Source of the DNA: Astrothelium macrocarpum
Lineage: Eukaryota > Ascomycota > Dothideomycetes > Trypetheliales > Trypetheliaceae
Assembly: GCA_021030915.1 (NCBI GenBank)
Contig: JAGEMR010000157.1
Location: 1-64,000, forward strand
Direction of reading: 5' to 3'
Length of the DNA: 64,000 nt
Shown: one piece after another, positions 33,238 through 45,649 of the stretch
Numbering within the stretch: the first letter of the stretch is position 1
How the letters are laid out: every line of letters begins with the position of its first letter
Notes under the pieces: model-generated
The model's input: the letters and a program-made list of their open reading frames with translations, nothing else
What the model was told of the DNA's origin: nothing
The model's database searches: none
Translations under genes and position numbers: made by a program

Positions 33238-34386
33238 TCAAGCTTCTTGATCCTCAATGTTGGCCTTGCCCTTCCCTTTGAAAGGCGTGGGCGTATATAC
33301 GCTCGGCATCAGCAGTGTCGGTTCCTGATCCCCTTCTTGTCCATCTTCCTTCTCTCCTTTCCCTTGTACCTCTTCTTCCTCCCCAACAGCCTCTAGTCCC
33401 TCTCCTCCCGCCTTCTTTTCCCTCGCGACCTCCCCTGCCAATCTCCTCTTCAATTTTTCCTGCCTTGCTGCCCACTTCAAACTTGCCCTCCTCTCCGGCC
33501 TCACTGGCGCATGCAGATCCGGCTGCATCCAATATAGTTCCCTCTTCCCCTTGTCCCCCTCTCCCATATTTACATATCTCACCCCCTCTCTCTCCTCCCA
33601 GCCCACCCCACTTCTCGCAGGCATTCTCCCCACCGCCTCCTCACTCACCACTTCGCCGCCCCACGGCTCCACACCGATACTCTCCCATCCCGCATCCTGC
33701 CCCTCCAGCCCCGCAATCGCCTTACCGACTGGCCGTCTCGCCACGCTCCACCTCCTCGCTTCTTCCTCTGCCGTGCTCGGGGGCTGCGAGGCCGTACTGC
33801 TCAGACTGGCGCTCGGACGCCCCGGCGTGGGGACAAGCATAGACAAGAGTTCTTCATCGTCGTTGTCGGTGTCGTCAAAGCGCAGCAGAATGTCGGTGTT
33901 GGAATCGCCTTGCGCGAGGGCGCGCACGGTGTGTGCGGCACGGGAGGCGGCGTAAGAGGGGTTGACTGGCGGTGGGTTGGTGGTTGGGAGGAGCAAAGGA
34001 CGACGTGGGGAGATGGTGGGGGTGGAGGATTCGAGGATGGAGTGGAGAGGCTGAGGGGGGAGAATGGGGATGTGGTGACGGCGGGCTTGTGGGGTGGGGG
34101 ACTTCCGTTGGGATGGGGAGGAGGGTCTGGAATCCGCGGTGCGCTGGAGTTCTTCGAGAGAGGGAGCGGCGACGATGGTGCGGTCGCTATTGCTGCGGCG
34201 AGGAGGAGTCGGTGATGTGGGAGATGGTGCCGAGTCGACGGCCGAGGTGGCTTGGAGGGGTTGGAGATTATGTGCTTCCACGTTCCCATTCTGGGGAGGT
34301 CTAGGTCTTCGCCATTTTTTCCATTGAGTTAGAAGAGTCTGGTAGATGCCGCACGTAAGAGCCATGGCACTTGAAGCGATCGACAT
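33238..34386 (-). CDS. Hypothetical Ser/Pro-rich fungal protein (382 aa)
   Basis: One open exon. A hydrophobic start (SAMALTCGIYQTLL) is followed by a basic WKKWRRPRP segment, which could be a membrane or mitochondrial anchor. Residues 40-170 are Pro/Ser-rich. A more ordered stretch around residues 150-320 includes RALAQGDSNTDILLRFDDTD and YWMQPDLHAPVRPERRASLKWAA, which look conserved. The tail is acidic. No known domain was recognised. A 75-nt GT-AG intron (33300-33226) would replace the last 20 residues with an exon at 33225-33055 that reads as plausible protein, giving 418 aa. Confidence 0.65.
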   Translation of the reverse strand: MSIASSAMALTCGIYQTLLTQWKKWRRPRPPQNGNVEAHNLQPLQATSAVDSAPSPTSPTPPRRSNSDRTIVAAPSLEELQRTADSRPSSPSQRKSPTPQARRHHIPILPPQPLHSILESSTPTISPRRPLLLPTTNPPPVNPSYAASRAAHTVRALAQGDSNTDILLRFDDTDNDDEELLSMLVPTPGRPSASLSSTASQPPSTAEEEARRWSVARRPVGKAIAGLEGQDAGWESIGVEPWGGEVVSEEAVGRMPARSGVGWEEREGVRYVNMGEGDKGKRELYWMQPDLHAPVRPERRASLKWAARQEKLKRRLAGEVAREKKAGGEGLEAVGEEEEVQGKGEKEDGQEGDQEPTLLMPSVYTPTPFKGKGKANIEDQEA

Positions 34387-35013
34387 AAGCGCAAAGAAAC
34401 AGTCCTGAATGCCTCAAGGAACGGACCCAAGTAGAACAAGAACTATACAAAGAAACAAGACTTGGACATGGTGATGGCATAAGTCAGGCACATTCATGAA
34501 TCCGACACAAGGACGCAGCACGAGGCAAGCATGACTAGAAAAGCTCACGGAAGTGGATTGGATAGCAACCAATGAACGTGGCATGCCATGTCAATCGCCA
34601 CATGCAATGACAGATTCGCGAGAAATCATCGCATTTCCTTGGGAAGGAGGTCATGGCCATTGCCAAGGAGAGTGAATAGAACAGGTGTGGTCAAGAGGCC
34701 TTTATAGGAATGCCGGCCAAACGCACGCGATTACTATATGAATGTGAAAAGAAACCGAGCAAACAAACGACCGGCTGATACAAGGCCATGCGATTGGGAA
34801 TCGCCATTAGAACAAATGTGCAGGACGAACGGAAGGCGAATAAAATTGGATGTCTTTAATACGAATAAAGGACTGGATGAGTGAAAAAGACTTGATGCAT
34901 ATTCTAGGCTGCCATGATATGCATGCGATATAGCGTATTCCGAAAAGGCGAAATCACCAACTACCCTCCCAGGTTCGCATAGGTAAAATCAAGATTAGGA
35001 GTCGCTTTTCACA
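34387..35013. other. Intergenic region upstream of 33238-34386 gene
   Basis: About 0.63 kb of normal composition without an open frame of note. Both flanking genes are on the minus strand. Confidence 0.5.
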
Positions 35014-37246
35014 TCACTCATGTTTCTCGCGGGTATTATGAAATGTCCTGCCCACCGGTGATCCATCACTACTGCCACTGTCAGGTCCTCTCAAAAGATC
35101 TTGCATTGATATTGGTGGTGCATGATTCCTGTCCTCTGCATTGCGACTCCTCATCCTCTTGAGCTCGACTTCCAGCGTGGCAGAAAGCTTCTCAAGAATC
35201 CATTGTGACTCGGTCTCGTCACCCATCAAAGGTGACCGATTGCCTAGCCAGGACCATCGCTTCATCCTGATCCCACCATGTTCTCCAGGAGCAAAGGTTT
35301 GTTCGAGGCCTGGACCTTGTTCGTTCTTGACTTTGATGGGGGGCGCGCGATGGAAGTCTGGGTTGTCTTCGTCTTGACCCATAAGCTTAAGATAGTATGC
35401 CCACTCAGCATACGAGTACTCGATTGGGGGTGACTCGTGAATGTCTTTCATCAGATGGCGGACTTCTTTGGCGAGGACGTAGTGGTAAAAATGAATGTCG
35501 CGTTCGAGTAAGTCTCCATGGGATTCGGCTTGTTGTGCTTCTTTGAGTTCCTCGCTTTCTAGATGCTTGGCTATTCTTTCAGAAATGACGTCGGCGGTGT
35601 TGCGTTGTCTAGTTGCTTTTTCTTGTTCGACATGTTTGGTTCCCGACGAGTTTGCTTGACCATCTAGAGTGATATCCACATTTCGAAAAAGTTTGAAATG
35701 CGTAACTTTAGCAATTGCAGACTTCAAAGTCGCCTTGAGCCCTGTCTCCCCCGGTAGGACAGTAATAGTACCAAGCCAATTGGTTGCCTCACTGAATGCC
35801 TTGACAACCGTATCCCCCATATTACTAATCAGGATAGTCAAAGTAGGCACGGCCAGTAGAGACCAATAGACGAAGAAGGCTTTGCCAGCATTACTCATCG
35901 GGGTGAAATCACCGTAACCAATGGTCATCAAAGATGTATATGCAAAATATAAAGACACAAAATAGCTCCACTGTTGAGGCTGTTCTGACCGCCAAAAGAC
36001 CACTGCGCCGACAAACCAAAGCGTAAAAGCTGCCAGGACCGAAACGCCAAGAGCCAACCATTTGCGCCGCGATTCTGCACTGTATTGGATTGCCCGCATG
36101 ACTTTAAATTCTTGCTCTCTTAGTTCCGATTCTGTCTTTCCCTTCTTAGAGAATCTCAGGACCTGGAACCAGTCAATCCGGATGGTTTGGTTCTCGAGAT
36201 TGACACTTCGTAGCGCGTGCTGTCTTGTTTTCTCAGTCATCCGGGCTTGAATCTTTTGCTTGCCTCTCTCCAAGACGAGAGTACGAATAGAGCCTACAAT
36301 CAGACCAACCATCACCACACCTCCGATTGCAAACGGGAATAAGAGTGCTCTGCCTCGGTGTGTTAGTGGGACAAAGGGTTCACCAAGGCCAACGGTAAGC
36401 AAGGTAAAGTCTGCCCAGAATACCGCATCGAGAAAAGCCCATTTCTCAATGTAGGAGTACACCAGAGCACCAAGGAGAAGGTAGACCATAAAGGATATTG
36501 TTTGGAGCATGAGCGTCCTTTGACTTTTGGTCAGCTTGAAACCCTTGTTGTATTTTGCTTTGTGAGCGCCGTATACAGTGATACACATGACAAATGTAAC
36601 CCCGAAATAGTTGATTGCCGCCATAATCGCGTAATAAAAGGCTTGTGTAAGAGCATGTTGGGGTGATATCTTGAATTGGTCTGTAGAAGCGGCAATTAGG
36701 AGGGCAACGAGAAGGAATCCTGAAAGGAAAAAGCCGATGACTGTAATAGGCTGAGCGATTTCAAACCTAACTCGTTGAGCCATGTTGAGAAGGAGGGCGA
36801 AATTTGCTATCAACGCAGAGGCAAGCGAAATGGCATTAATGGCAATGAGCCTGCGAGTATATGTCATGTAAGCTTTGGATTTGCAGTCTTTTCAGAATCT
36901 CATGGTTGCATACCAAGCAGGATCTGGTACCCTAATGCCATATCCTTCAGAGCTCCCTGGTGGAACATAGACTCTCCAGTTTTCAACGAGTGCACATATG
37001 CTAAGGGCATTGGCAATGGGACCAAAGGTCCCTGCTATAAGAGGACATGCGGTCGAAGCAAACCACCAACGACTGCATTGCAGCGAGATTAGATGTTGAA
37101 TTCATAAGAAGCATTATGAGCCAATACCTTGGATCCAGGAATTGCTGATCCTCCTCAGCCGCAAAGTCAAACTGATCCCTGTGAGGATCCGTCTCATTGG
37201 CTTCTGCAGCTTCCCCCACCGGTCCATCCAAGCCAGGATCATTCAT
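35014..37246 (-). CDS. TOK1: TOK-type outward-rectifying two-pore K+ channel (704 aa model)
   Basis: Exons are 37246-37128, 37072-36914 and 36850-35014. The introns (55 and 63 bp) are GT-AG and frame-keeping. The 5' exons supply the acidic cytoplasmic N-terminus and TM1-TM2 (YGIRVPDPAW joins LIAINAISL). Eight membrane segments and two pore loops are visible: TVGLGE (about 245-250) and TIGYGD (about 402-407), the hallmark of fungal TOK channels. The C-terminal cytoplasmic part is long and charged, with a HFYHYVLAKEVRHL segment. P1 has GLGE where yeast Tok1 has GLGD. It should release K+ across the plasma membrane at positive potentials. The model that begins at a Met at 36867 would start inside intron 2 and lose TM1-TM2. 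Confidence 0.9.
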
Positions 37247-39317
37247 GAGGGAAGATTAAGGTAGGGAGAGCGAGGCGAAATAGGAAAATGGGTTGAGAAA
37301 GACAATGATCCGTTACAATTCCAGGACCGGTGAGGCGGGGAAGAGCATTGCTCTTTCTCCCCGTCAGATGCTCAAGCGCAGGTGACAAAACCGAGCGATG
37401 ACGTTCCAAGGTCTCGTGGAATCCCAGCTGCCATGATGGTTCCCATGGCTAGGGGCTAGCAGCCAAGATTCAAGGCACGCTAGCTGAAAGGCATCGCCAA
37501 ACTTTGTTTGGACCTCAGCTCAAGACTAGGTAGGACTGACACCAAAGTTAGTCAAGACGAAAAGCGATGCTTCAGCGAGAGTAACAGGCTTTGACGATCT
37601 ACCAGTGACCACGTACTATCATGCGAACGACTTGCCTAACATCTGAACCTCCCAAAAGTGGTTGCAGGCTCGTCGTGTGACATAAATTGCCCTCAAGTCA
37701 GGTTCTCAAATTGTCTCTGCTCACATCGGAATTCGCGAATAGATCATTCTTCCAAATGGCGAAAGATTCTGAGCGTCCATCTCAGGCTCTATTCAAATTA
37801 CATTGTTTGCTTAGGATGGAGTGAGGGTTTTTAGTTTTGGAGCTATTGCATGCTTTTTAACTAAACGAGCCACATTTATATTAACACCCGATAGCATTCT
37901 CAACTTCTTTCCACAGATAAGGCCAGATTTCAGACATTACATTTCTCTCCGGTGCTTGTCTGACGCGCTCAATAGTTACTATTAAAAGCCCGGGCTATTT
38001 CGATCGGAGTTTTCTTTTTACGCTGTCCTCAAACGCGGATCGAGTCACATTCTGAAATCGAGCCGAAAACCTCTGGTAAAGACTACCCAGAAACGGGTCT
38101 AATATATCAGAACCCATTTTATTCCATAAAGAGGAAGTCTAAGTGAACAGATAGTATCAATGGTTGATTAAAATATAGCCAAAAACGCAATGCCATGACA
38201 TGAACTTGTTTTCAACATGCGGTATCGAAGATACTTGGATCTTCGTAACCTGAAGGGCCAACCAACACCACTACAAGATTAATCGGAAAACAGTCATGTC
38301 GGTAGGGATAGCAATTTAATGGCGTCCAATCTCATGCAGCTACATGACGGCTGAATCATGCTCCACAAACGATCATTGCTGTTGTATTTGCTGTTGGTGA
38401 CAATGGCCGGTGTACAGCTGGCTTTGGAACGCGTTGTGCCTTGGCTGATTTGCGATAGTCCGAGCCGACATGAAAAGATGGAGGAGATGTAAGGACAAGA
38501 GAGATGGAGTTGTCTGTAAATTATCCCAATGTTCTATTACGATTCACATCTTCTGACGGCAGGTAGATATTTAGATCGTAAACACAATGTATACCGAGTG
38601 ATTGCAGTGTGCCTTGGCGCCTAAGATGTCGTCTTCCCAAAAAGTCTCGCGTGTTCCACCAAAAGTGCAGGCACGAGGAGAACTCGAGTTTGGCCGTACT
38701 TTCCGCATTAGGCTCGTCATCATCGTTCACGCAGCGTCGTAACTCACTTCGGGGTCTTTCTCAATCCTCACTGCGGCATTCACTTGATCTTGTTCACTCG
38801 ATCTTGTTCGCTCGGCTTTCGTTCTCCGTAGGGAACCAAAGCTGTTGCCTAGGATCCGCACGCGTTCCCCCGTTGCTTGTTTACAATTAGTTCGCGCTCG
38901 CCTACGTAACCTTTTCACCTTCACCTCTGCCACCGATCTGGGCTCAGCAGAGCTTCGCACGGTTCAACTTCACCATCGCGTGGAACTTGATAGAAACCGT
39001 TCCTTTTACTATTCGTAAGTTGATCCATAACTTTCTTGCTTTTTGTCGAACCGTCTACATATTCGGGGATCATACCTACGCGAATGACGAGGTCGTGTTT
39101 GTCCAAACTCGTTCCGACTGAGCGTTCCTACACTTAGCTCGCGATCTGTTTGAATCACTGTACGTCGTGTGCTCTCAACACTTGAGGATGACTTTGAAAT
39201 GACATATTTGCTTCTGAGCCTATCGCCGCTTCAAGCGTGATTGGGCACCTTTTCGATTTTGCTACTAACTACCGGATCAGTCGCGTCACTCAACCATCTG
39301 CATTCGAATTCGCCAAT
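37247..39317. other. 2-kb intergenic region between divergent genes
   Basis: Contains the promoters of the TOK channel (-) and the DEAD-box helicase (+). On the minus strand 38521-39106 has three consecutive coding-like but frame-shifted stretches (for example NDDDEPNAESTAKLEF) that may be exons of an unrecognised short gene or leader sequence. No product could be assembled. Confidence 0.4.
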
Positions 39318-41398
39318 ATGACCGATCTTGTTTCTGACGCGCCCGGGTATCCTGCCCCTGACAACCATGCTTCGGAAGAAAACGCTGCTGCTACTACTGG
39401 TCAAGAAAGTGCTACAACTCCCGAAGGCGTACACAAGTGGGTTGCGCCTTTAAAGTATGATTACGAAGAATACCTTAGCAAAGCAAACGACGATCTTGAC
39501 AATCTTCGTGTGGACTCAAATTGGGGCTCTGCTGCCCGTCGCTATGAGTGGGAAGGCGAGTATGGTGATGTTGGTCCGGCGGTTGAGGAGCTGGAGAAGA
39601 TCCTTTTCGAGGATCCGTATAGAGTGCGTGGAGGATCGAACTTCGAGCAGCTCAATATGGAGGTCATCCAGGAATCCATTTCTCGGGTTGCTCCGATCAT
39701 GAAGGTGAGCATTACCTGCCAGTGTCTTTCCGCGTAGTTGCTAACTGGCTTTAGTTCGAAGATGCGGGTCTCCACCCAGTCGTGCATGACACTGTCAGCC
39801 GACTTTTGGAGTACGATGCGCCAACTCCTGTCCAGGCCTTCGTCATTCCAGCTATCATGAAGGGTTTGGATGTCATCGCTTGTGCCCAAACTGGTGAGTG
39901 TCGTTCCGCTGCCATCGTGCTTCTATCATCATTCCCAAAATTAATAAATCGCAGGCTCCGGCAAGACTGCTGCCTACCTCATTCCGATTCTTTCCAAACT
40001 GATGGGAAAGGCAAAGAAGCTAGCCAAGCCTCGTCCACGTCCATCTACTTACAATCCAAGGACCGATCGCATTCGCGCTGAACCGCTTGTAATTGTCATC
40101 GCTCCCAGCCGTGAGCTCGCTCTTCAGATCTTCGACGAAGCTAGGAAGCTATGCTATAGGACCATGCTTCGTCCTGCTTGCGTATACGGCGGAGCTCCAA
40201 GCGGTGAACAACGAGAGGATCTGGGTCGGGGATGTGACATTCTGATAGGGACTTTGGGAAGGATTAAAGACTTCCTGAGCCAGCCGAATGTGCTTGGTCT
40301 GAATCGCATCAAGTATGTGAGCTTGATCGTGTTGTTGGACCCATTTACTAATATATTTCAGGTACACGGTCATTGATGAAGCCGACGAGATGTTGCAAGA
40401 TGATTGGCGTGAGGAGTTGAGCACCATTGTGGAGAGCTGTGGTACGTGTTATAGAGATCACCCCGTTCAGCAAACATGCTGACAAAAATAGACTCCAACA
40501 AGAACGAGGATCACGTTTTTCTCATGTTCTCAGCCACCATCACCAGGAATGCTCGCGCCTTGGCGAACGAGTACATGTCTCCTGATCACGTCCGCCTCCA
40601 TGTTGGTCGTGCTGGATCTACCCATCAATTCATTCGTCAAAAAATCATCTGGATCGAAGATCACGAAAAACGAGAGACATTGTACTCCCTCCTCACTTCT
40701 CTGCCACCTGCTCGCACTCTGATCTTTGTCAACACCCGTCGTGCGGCCGATCTTCTGGATGACTATTTGCACAACCGCCAATTGCCCGTCACTTCAATAC
40801 ATTCTGAGCGCATGCAGGCAGAGCGTGAGGATGCTTTGTAAGTCATCTGTGAATTCAACAAACCTGATGCCTGCTGACACGTCCTAGGCGCAACTTTCGA
40901 TCTGCCCGTAGCCCAATCATGGTCTCGACCGGTGTCGCTGCTCGTGGTCTTGATATTGCAAATGTCATGCACATCATCAACTACGAGCTCCCCTCTGCCG
41001 ATCATGGAGGCATTGATGAGTACGTCCATCGCATCGGACGTACTGCTCGCATCGGTAATGAGGGTTTGGCCACCTCCTTCTACAATAAGCGCAATGAGGA
41101 CATTGCTGAGAATCTTGCCAAGATCCTTATTGAATCCAAACAGGAGGTCCCCGACTTTCTTAATGGTAGGATTAATGAGGGTCCCTTGATATTTGACGAG
41201 TACCTTGAGGGTGAGGAGGAGCAAGCTGCTGGAGGCGCACCTGCTTCTGATGGTGGTGATACTACTATCAATGATGGTGCGGACATTGCAGGTGATACTA
41301 CTGGCTTTGGTAAGGCAGACGCAGGTGATGAAGAATGGAAGCCTGCTGGAGGAGACGAAGCAGAGATTAGATCTCCTGCGATTGAGAGGCCTTGGTAA
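39318..41398 (+). CDS. DEAD-box ATP-dependent RNA helicase, Ded1/DDX3-related (606 aa model)
   Basis: Exons are 39318-39704, 39755-39893, 39955-40312, 40362-40441, 40492-40837 and 40888-41398. The five introns of 49-61 bp are all GT-AG and keep frame. All helicase motifs are present: Q motif (FEDAGL...PTPVQ), I AQTGSGKT (173-180), Ia PSRELAL, GTLGR in place of TPGR, II DEAD (300-303), III SAT (335-337), IV LIFVNT, V ARGLDI and VI HRIGRTAR. The RTARIGNEGLATSFYN stretch and the DEADEML form mark a Ded1-related subfamily of filamentous fungi distinct from canonical Ded1. The N-terminus is acidic and the tail is Gly/Asp-rich ending ERPW. It probably remodels mRNA-protein complexes; the specific role is unknown. 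Confidence 0.9.
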
Positions 41399-42671
41399 GA
41401 GCTTCTGCACGTTTGAGACGGACATGGAGTACTTTTGATGTTGCTCCTAACCGATGGGTCCGAGATGGTTCACTATGCGATACGGAAAGATGGAAGTAAT
41501 AATGGAGGACATGCTTTCTTACGGTACGGAAAAGCTTGAGATGAGTTCACGGATGGATTTCGATGATTTGCAGGGACTTGCAAAGGGACGGAGGATTTAA
41601 TGACGGGACAGATGCTTTTCCATGGTGCTAAGAATGCTCAATACGACATGCTTCAATGATGCTCTAATGATCTGCGAACGAGATGGACTTATTGCAAGCT
41701 TCATCGCTTGCCTAGGCAGATAATTAGGTAGACGGAAAATGAATTGTGCTTGCTTTTTCTCTAGTTCCTTTTTGTACTTGTCAGTAGTAGAGAGAGATTC
41801 GTAACAGACGGTCTTACAGTCACTGAGAGCTACGATAAGAAAGGTCACAAACAGCAAAAAATATATCTCGCGATGAATGTATCAGGGAGTCCCTCAGTTA
41901 TGGTAGACAATCACAAAGTTGACAGACATTTCCCCTCAAAGAGTTTCATGACTCCAACGGCTGAAAATTGTACTAGGGGGTTCTGAATATACAAACCACC
42001 AGGTTCAATTCCTGTGGCTCATGAAATCATTCATTGCGGTACCTAGCGCAGTTCAAGATAGGTTCTGAAGCTCTACTCTACTAGTGGGTGCGCAAAATAG
42101 TTGGAAGAAAAATTGAGTGCAACCATGAGTACAACCATGCCGCAACATATATCCTCTCTCAACCGATACTAATAGCTCCATATCAACGACAATGATCACT
42201 CAAGTCTACATCCACAATAGGGCCTTGAATCGCTGATAGGACCCCCTTTTTTTCCTTTTCAAAAAAAAAAACAATCAATCAAGAAACAATCCTCATTATG
42301 ACGGCATCAAAATAAATCTAGAGTTTGGATTTGGGTACTCAGTTTTTGCTATCAAGCACATTCTTCACATTGGTGTACAAGCACTTACTATGAGACGATC
42401 ATTCAACAAAGATAAGACCCTCAATGCTCAGTAGTACGTTTAAATCAATGAAAATAACAACGAAACTGATCCTAGCCTGTACAAGGTAGTATTTAAGCGC
42501 TGACGCATCTGTATCTACATTTATTCTATGACTTTTATCTCTAAACCCATTACCCATGTCTTCCCAAGATTCATTGCACACATTAAGAAACTATGTATTA
42601 TACACAAAACATACAATCATTTTAACTTCATAAAGCCATCGCAATCATCATTCCCCCATCTCTTGCTTCCT
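41399..42671. other. Intergenic region between converging genes
   Basis: 3' flanks of the helicase (+) and the DUF3433 gene (-). It holds a homopurine/homopyrimidine tract at about 42243-42275. No gene is seen. A tRNA-like T-loop near 42000 does not fold into a tRNA. Confidence 0.45.
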
Positions 42672-45649
42672 TCAGACCCTCTCCAACACTCCAACTCCCT
42701 TGCCCCCCGGCCTGCCTACCCGTTCAATCCCCAAATGCATTTTCCCATCTCTTCCCTCAAAGACACCGAACCCATACCTGGGCGCCTGGCTCCTCTCCTC
42801 CTCTTCACCCATCTTACCCTTTCCCTTTTCATCTTCGACACTCGCCCCTACTCTCCCTTCCCGCCGCCCCAGGACTCGACTCGCCAGCGACAGCACGCTT
42901 GCATTCAGACTCGCCATCAGCCCCATCGGCCGCCGTGCGCTTGGTAGCGTGGAGTCGGATTCGAAGGTTGAGGTGCTGGGTCCTTGCTGGGCGGAATCCC
43001 GGGGTGGTCGGAGGTGCTGAGATGCGTGGGGCTCTGATTGTTCGGCGATCGCATCGTCTGCGGCGGCGGCGGACGTGTCGAACTGAAGGGCCGGGGGCGT
43101 CTGCTCTTCTGGCGGAGATGTACGCGCGGCCATCCGGGATCGCACGCCACGCGGCGGAATGGGAGGAGTAGTGATGCCCGTCCGTTCGCCTACAGGGACA
43201 CTGAGTAGACGAGTTGCAAGCTCAGATTTACTCCGAACTCCGGCGAAGGCCTCATCCGTGACGATACGGCTCATATAGACCCAACTAATGGTTTCAGCAA
43301 CAGTGTTGGATGAGTGGGGTAAGCCGTAACGTTGCCGTCGTGTAAAGGCGAGCCAATATCCAGCAGTGTAAATGCAGAGAAAGACGCATAGCGGGTAGTA
43401 CGCTTTGGGCTGTGCCGCGACGCGGATGGATTGAGTTGTGGTGTAGAACTGAGCCCAGAAGACTCCACCAGCAAGAACCGGTATCGTTGCTGCGAGGATG
43501 GTGATACCACTGAGGAAGGCGATGCGCCAATGTCGATTGACGGCGGCGTGGAGGGTGCAGAGGAAGGGTAGGGACGAGGGATAATCGAGGAGAAGGCTGC
43601 GGTCGGCGCTGATGCCATCGGGGCTGGATAACTCAGCATATGGTTGGAGGCGGCGGAGAGTGAGGTCGATTGGAAGCCAAAGGAGGAAGCAGAGCATGCC
43701 GAGAACAGCAGGAATGAAGCTGAAGAGGAAGTTGGGAGCAGAGAAGCCGGCTGAGTTAGCACCGACAGGAAGATCTGGAAGGAAACCAGCGAGGACTGCC
43801 CGATTGACAAAGGATACAATCAGGAAGGCGAGGAGAAGGATGGTGGTAGTCAGAGCCCAGAGGAGAGATGAGCTAAAGTGCAGATACCAAGGTAGGTAAC
43901 GGTAGCGGATTGCTGCAAAATCTATAGACTCGTCCGCAAAGTTACCTGGAGAAAGAGAACGGCGCAATGGCTGTTGAGAAATAGGCCGTTGCGATTGCGC
44001 TTCCAGATCCATGTCGGTGGGTGCATACTCGGTATCTTTCTCGCGAATCTGGCCATTTTCAATTGTATAGCGACGAATGGGAGCGCCTTCCTCTCCGAGA
44101 CCATAGAAGATGAATGCAGGATGCTTGTACGTATGCCAGTATCCGAGCTTATCGGCACGGTCGGCGATACGAGCCGCAAATTCATAAGCTCCTTCAAAGG
44201 CTTCAGAGCCTTGATACGCACTCAGGCCGTTGGCTCGTTCGAGTAGTGCCACAATGTCCGCAATGCAGCGAGGATCCCACTTCAAACCCGTCTGGACTCG
44301 CCGGAGGTAGGATAGAAGAAGCGTAGAAGCTGCTATTAAGACAATAAAGAGAATGATAGTGACCCAAATGACTCCCTGTACAGCCATCCAGCGCCAGGTT
44401 CCACTGGTTCGAAGGCCATCATATCGTACATCGAAAGAGGAGGCGAGTAACGGAATGGTGAATAGCTGTAACCAGGAGGCAACGAGAAAAACGCCGATAA
44501 ATGGGAGGCCTGCACGGAAGTGCTGAAAGTCCGGCATGAGAAAGCTCGTGGGATGTAAATCTAACAAAGGTCCGTAACATCGTAGGAACGTAGAGTCGGA
44601 GGCCATGGCAATAAAAGGGGATATGCGGTAAACAGCCAATTCGATTTGGATCAACCACATGAAAAGTAGCATACCGAGCAGAGTGGGCAGATATTGAAAG
44701 ACAAAGTATCGGCCATCTCCAAAGGCACCGTATCTCCAAAGGCCGTTGTGCGTTAGTGACCAAATTGAGGAAAAGAGAAGGCCGGTGGTCATGAGGAAGC
44801 AGAGAAAAATAAAGATGCCCAGTGAGACGGGACGGAGGATTGCAGGACGGAAGTTTAGTGAAGGATGTTGAATGGAGTACTTGGGCGGTTGGTAAGGAAC
44901 AAGTTTGTCTGGTTGGGAAGCTGGTAAAGCAATCAGTCGATGCTGGTTTGCTGTCAAGGGTGTAGTCTTACACAGAGGTTCATAAGGCGAAAAGGTGTGT
45001 TCAGGATATTGCGGCGGTGTAGGCGGCGATAAGTCAAGTTCTTGCTCTTCTCGCAATGGTGCATCCGCAGTGGCTGGTTCCGTCCTGGGAGGAGGGTGAC
45101 TCGGACCTGCGTAAGCGCGAGAGCCCCTAACCTCCTCGTCTCTTGTCAGCTGCTCGAGGGCGAACTGAATGTATGGCGTGTCGTCAATTCCTGGAGTGGG
45201 CGCCATCTCGTCCATCGACCTCTGTGGTGGTGGCCGTAACGAAGCTGACTCGGATGGCGGTGCGGGTACGGTGGTAGGAACAGGCACTGGCTTTCTCTTA
45301 ATGCCAATGTTATCTTGTCGGCCACTTTGTTGTTCTTGATGTCGTCTCTTTGCACTTGTCACGAGAGACAGGAGCGAACGAGAAGCATTCTTCCCATGGC
45401 CCAAGTCTGGAGATCTGAAGCGTGAAGGAGGAGTTTGAAAAGCCGTGTCATCGCCGTTACTGGAGCCTTGCTCGGAAAGAGAGAAGTAATCCTCGGAAGC
45501 AGTTTCGGATTGCTTGGAGCGCGCGTGGGCCAATTGAGGTCGACTGACTGCATGGAGAAATAAAATGTTAGCGGGGCGATTTTAGAAGGCGGGGGAAGTC
45601 GCGACTTACCATTCGTTTGTTTCAACGCAAAAGGTTCATCAAATGTCAT
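42672..45649 (-). CDS. DUF3433 multi-pass membrane protein (971 aa model)
   Basis: Exons are 45649-45610 and 45547-42672, with a 62-bp GT-AG intron. The short first exon gives MTFDEPFALKQTN and solves the absence of an in-frame ATG at the start of the long exon. The N-terminal 210 residues are disordered (PPTPPQYPEHTFSPYEPLC). Two similar membrane modules follow: FRPAILRPVSLGIFIFLCF with about four TMs, then YRYLPWYLHFSSSLLWALTT with about four TMs and the LWLPIDLTLRRLQPYAELS motif typical of DUF3433. The C-terminal 200 residues are polar and variable. DUF3433 proteins are abundant in filamentous fungi with no known function; location in the plasma membrane is inferred. Confidence 0.85.

Noticed and set aside
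33254..34327. Several long frames opposite the Ser/Pro-rich gene (for example 33315-33842)
   Set aside because: They are shadows produced by the biased codon use of the minus-strand gene.
41935..42025. tRNA-like T-loop (GGTTCAATTCC) near 42002
   Set aside because: No matching acceptor, D and anticodon stems are found at the right distances.
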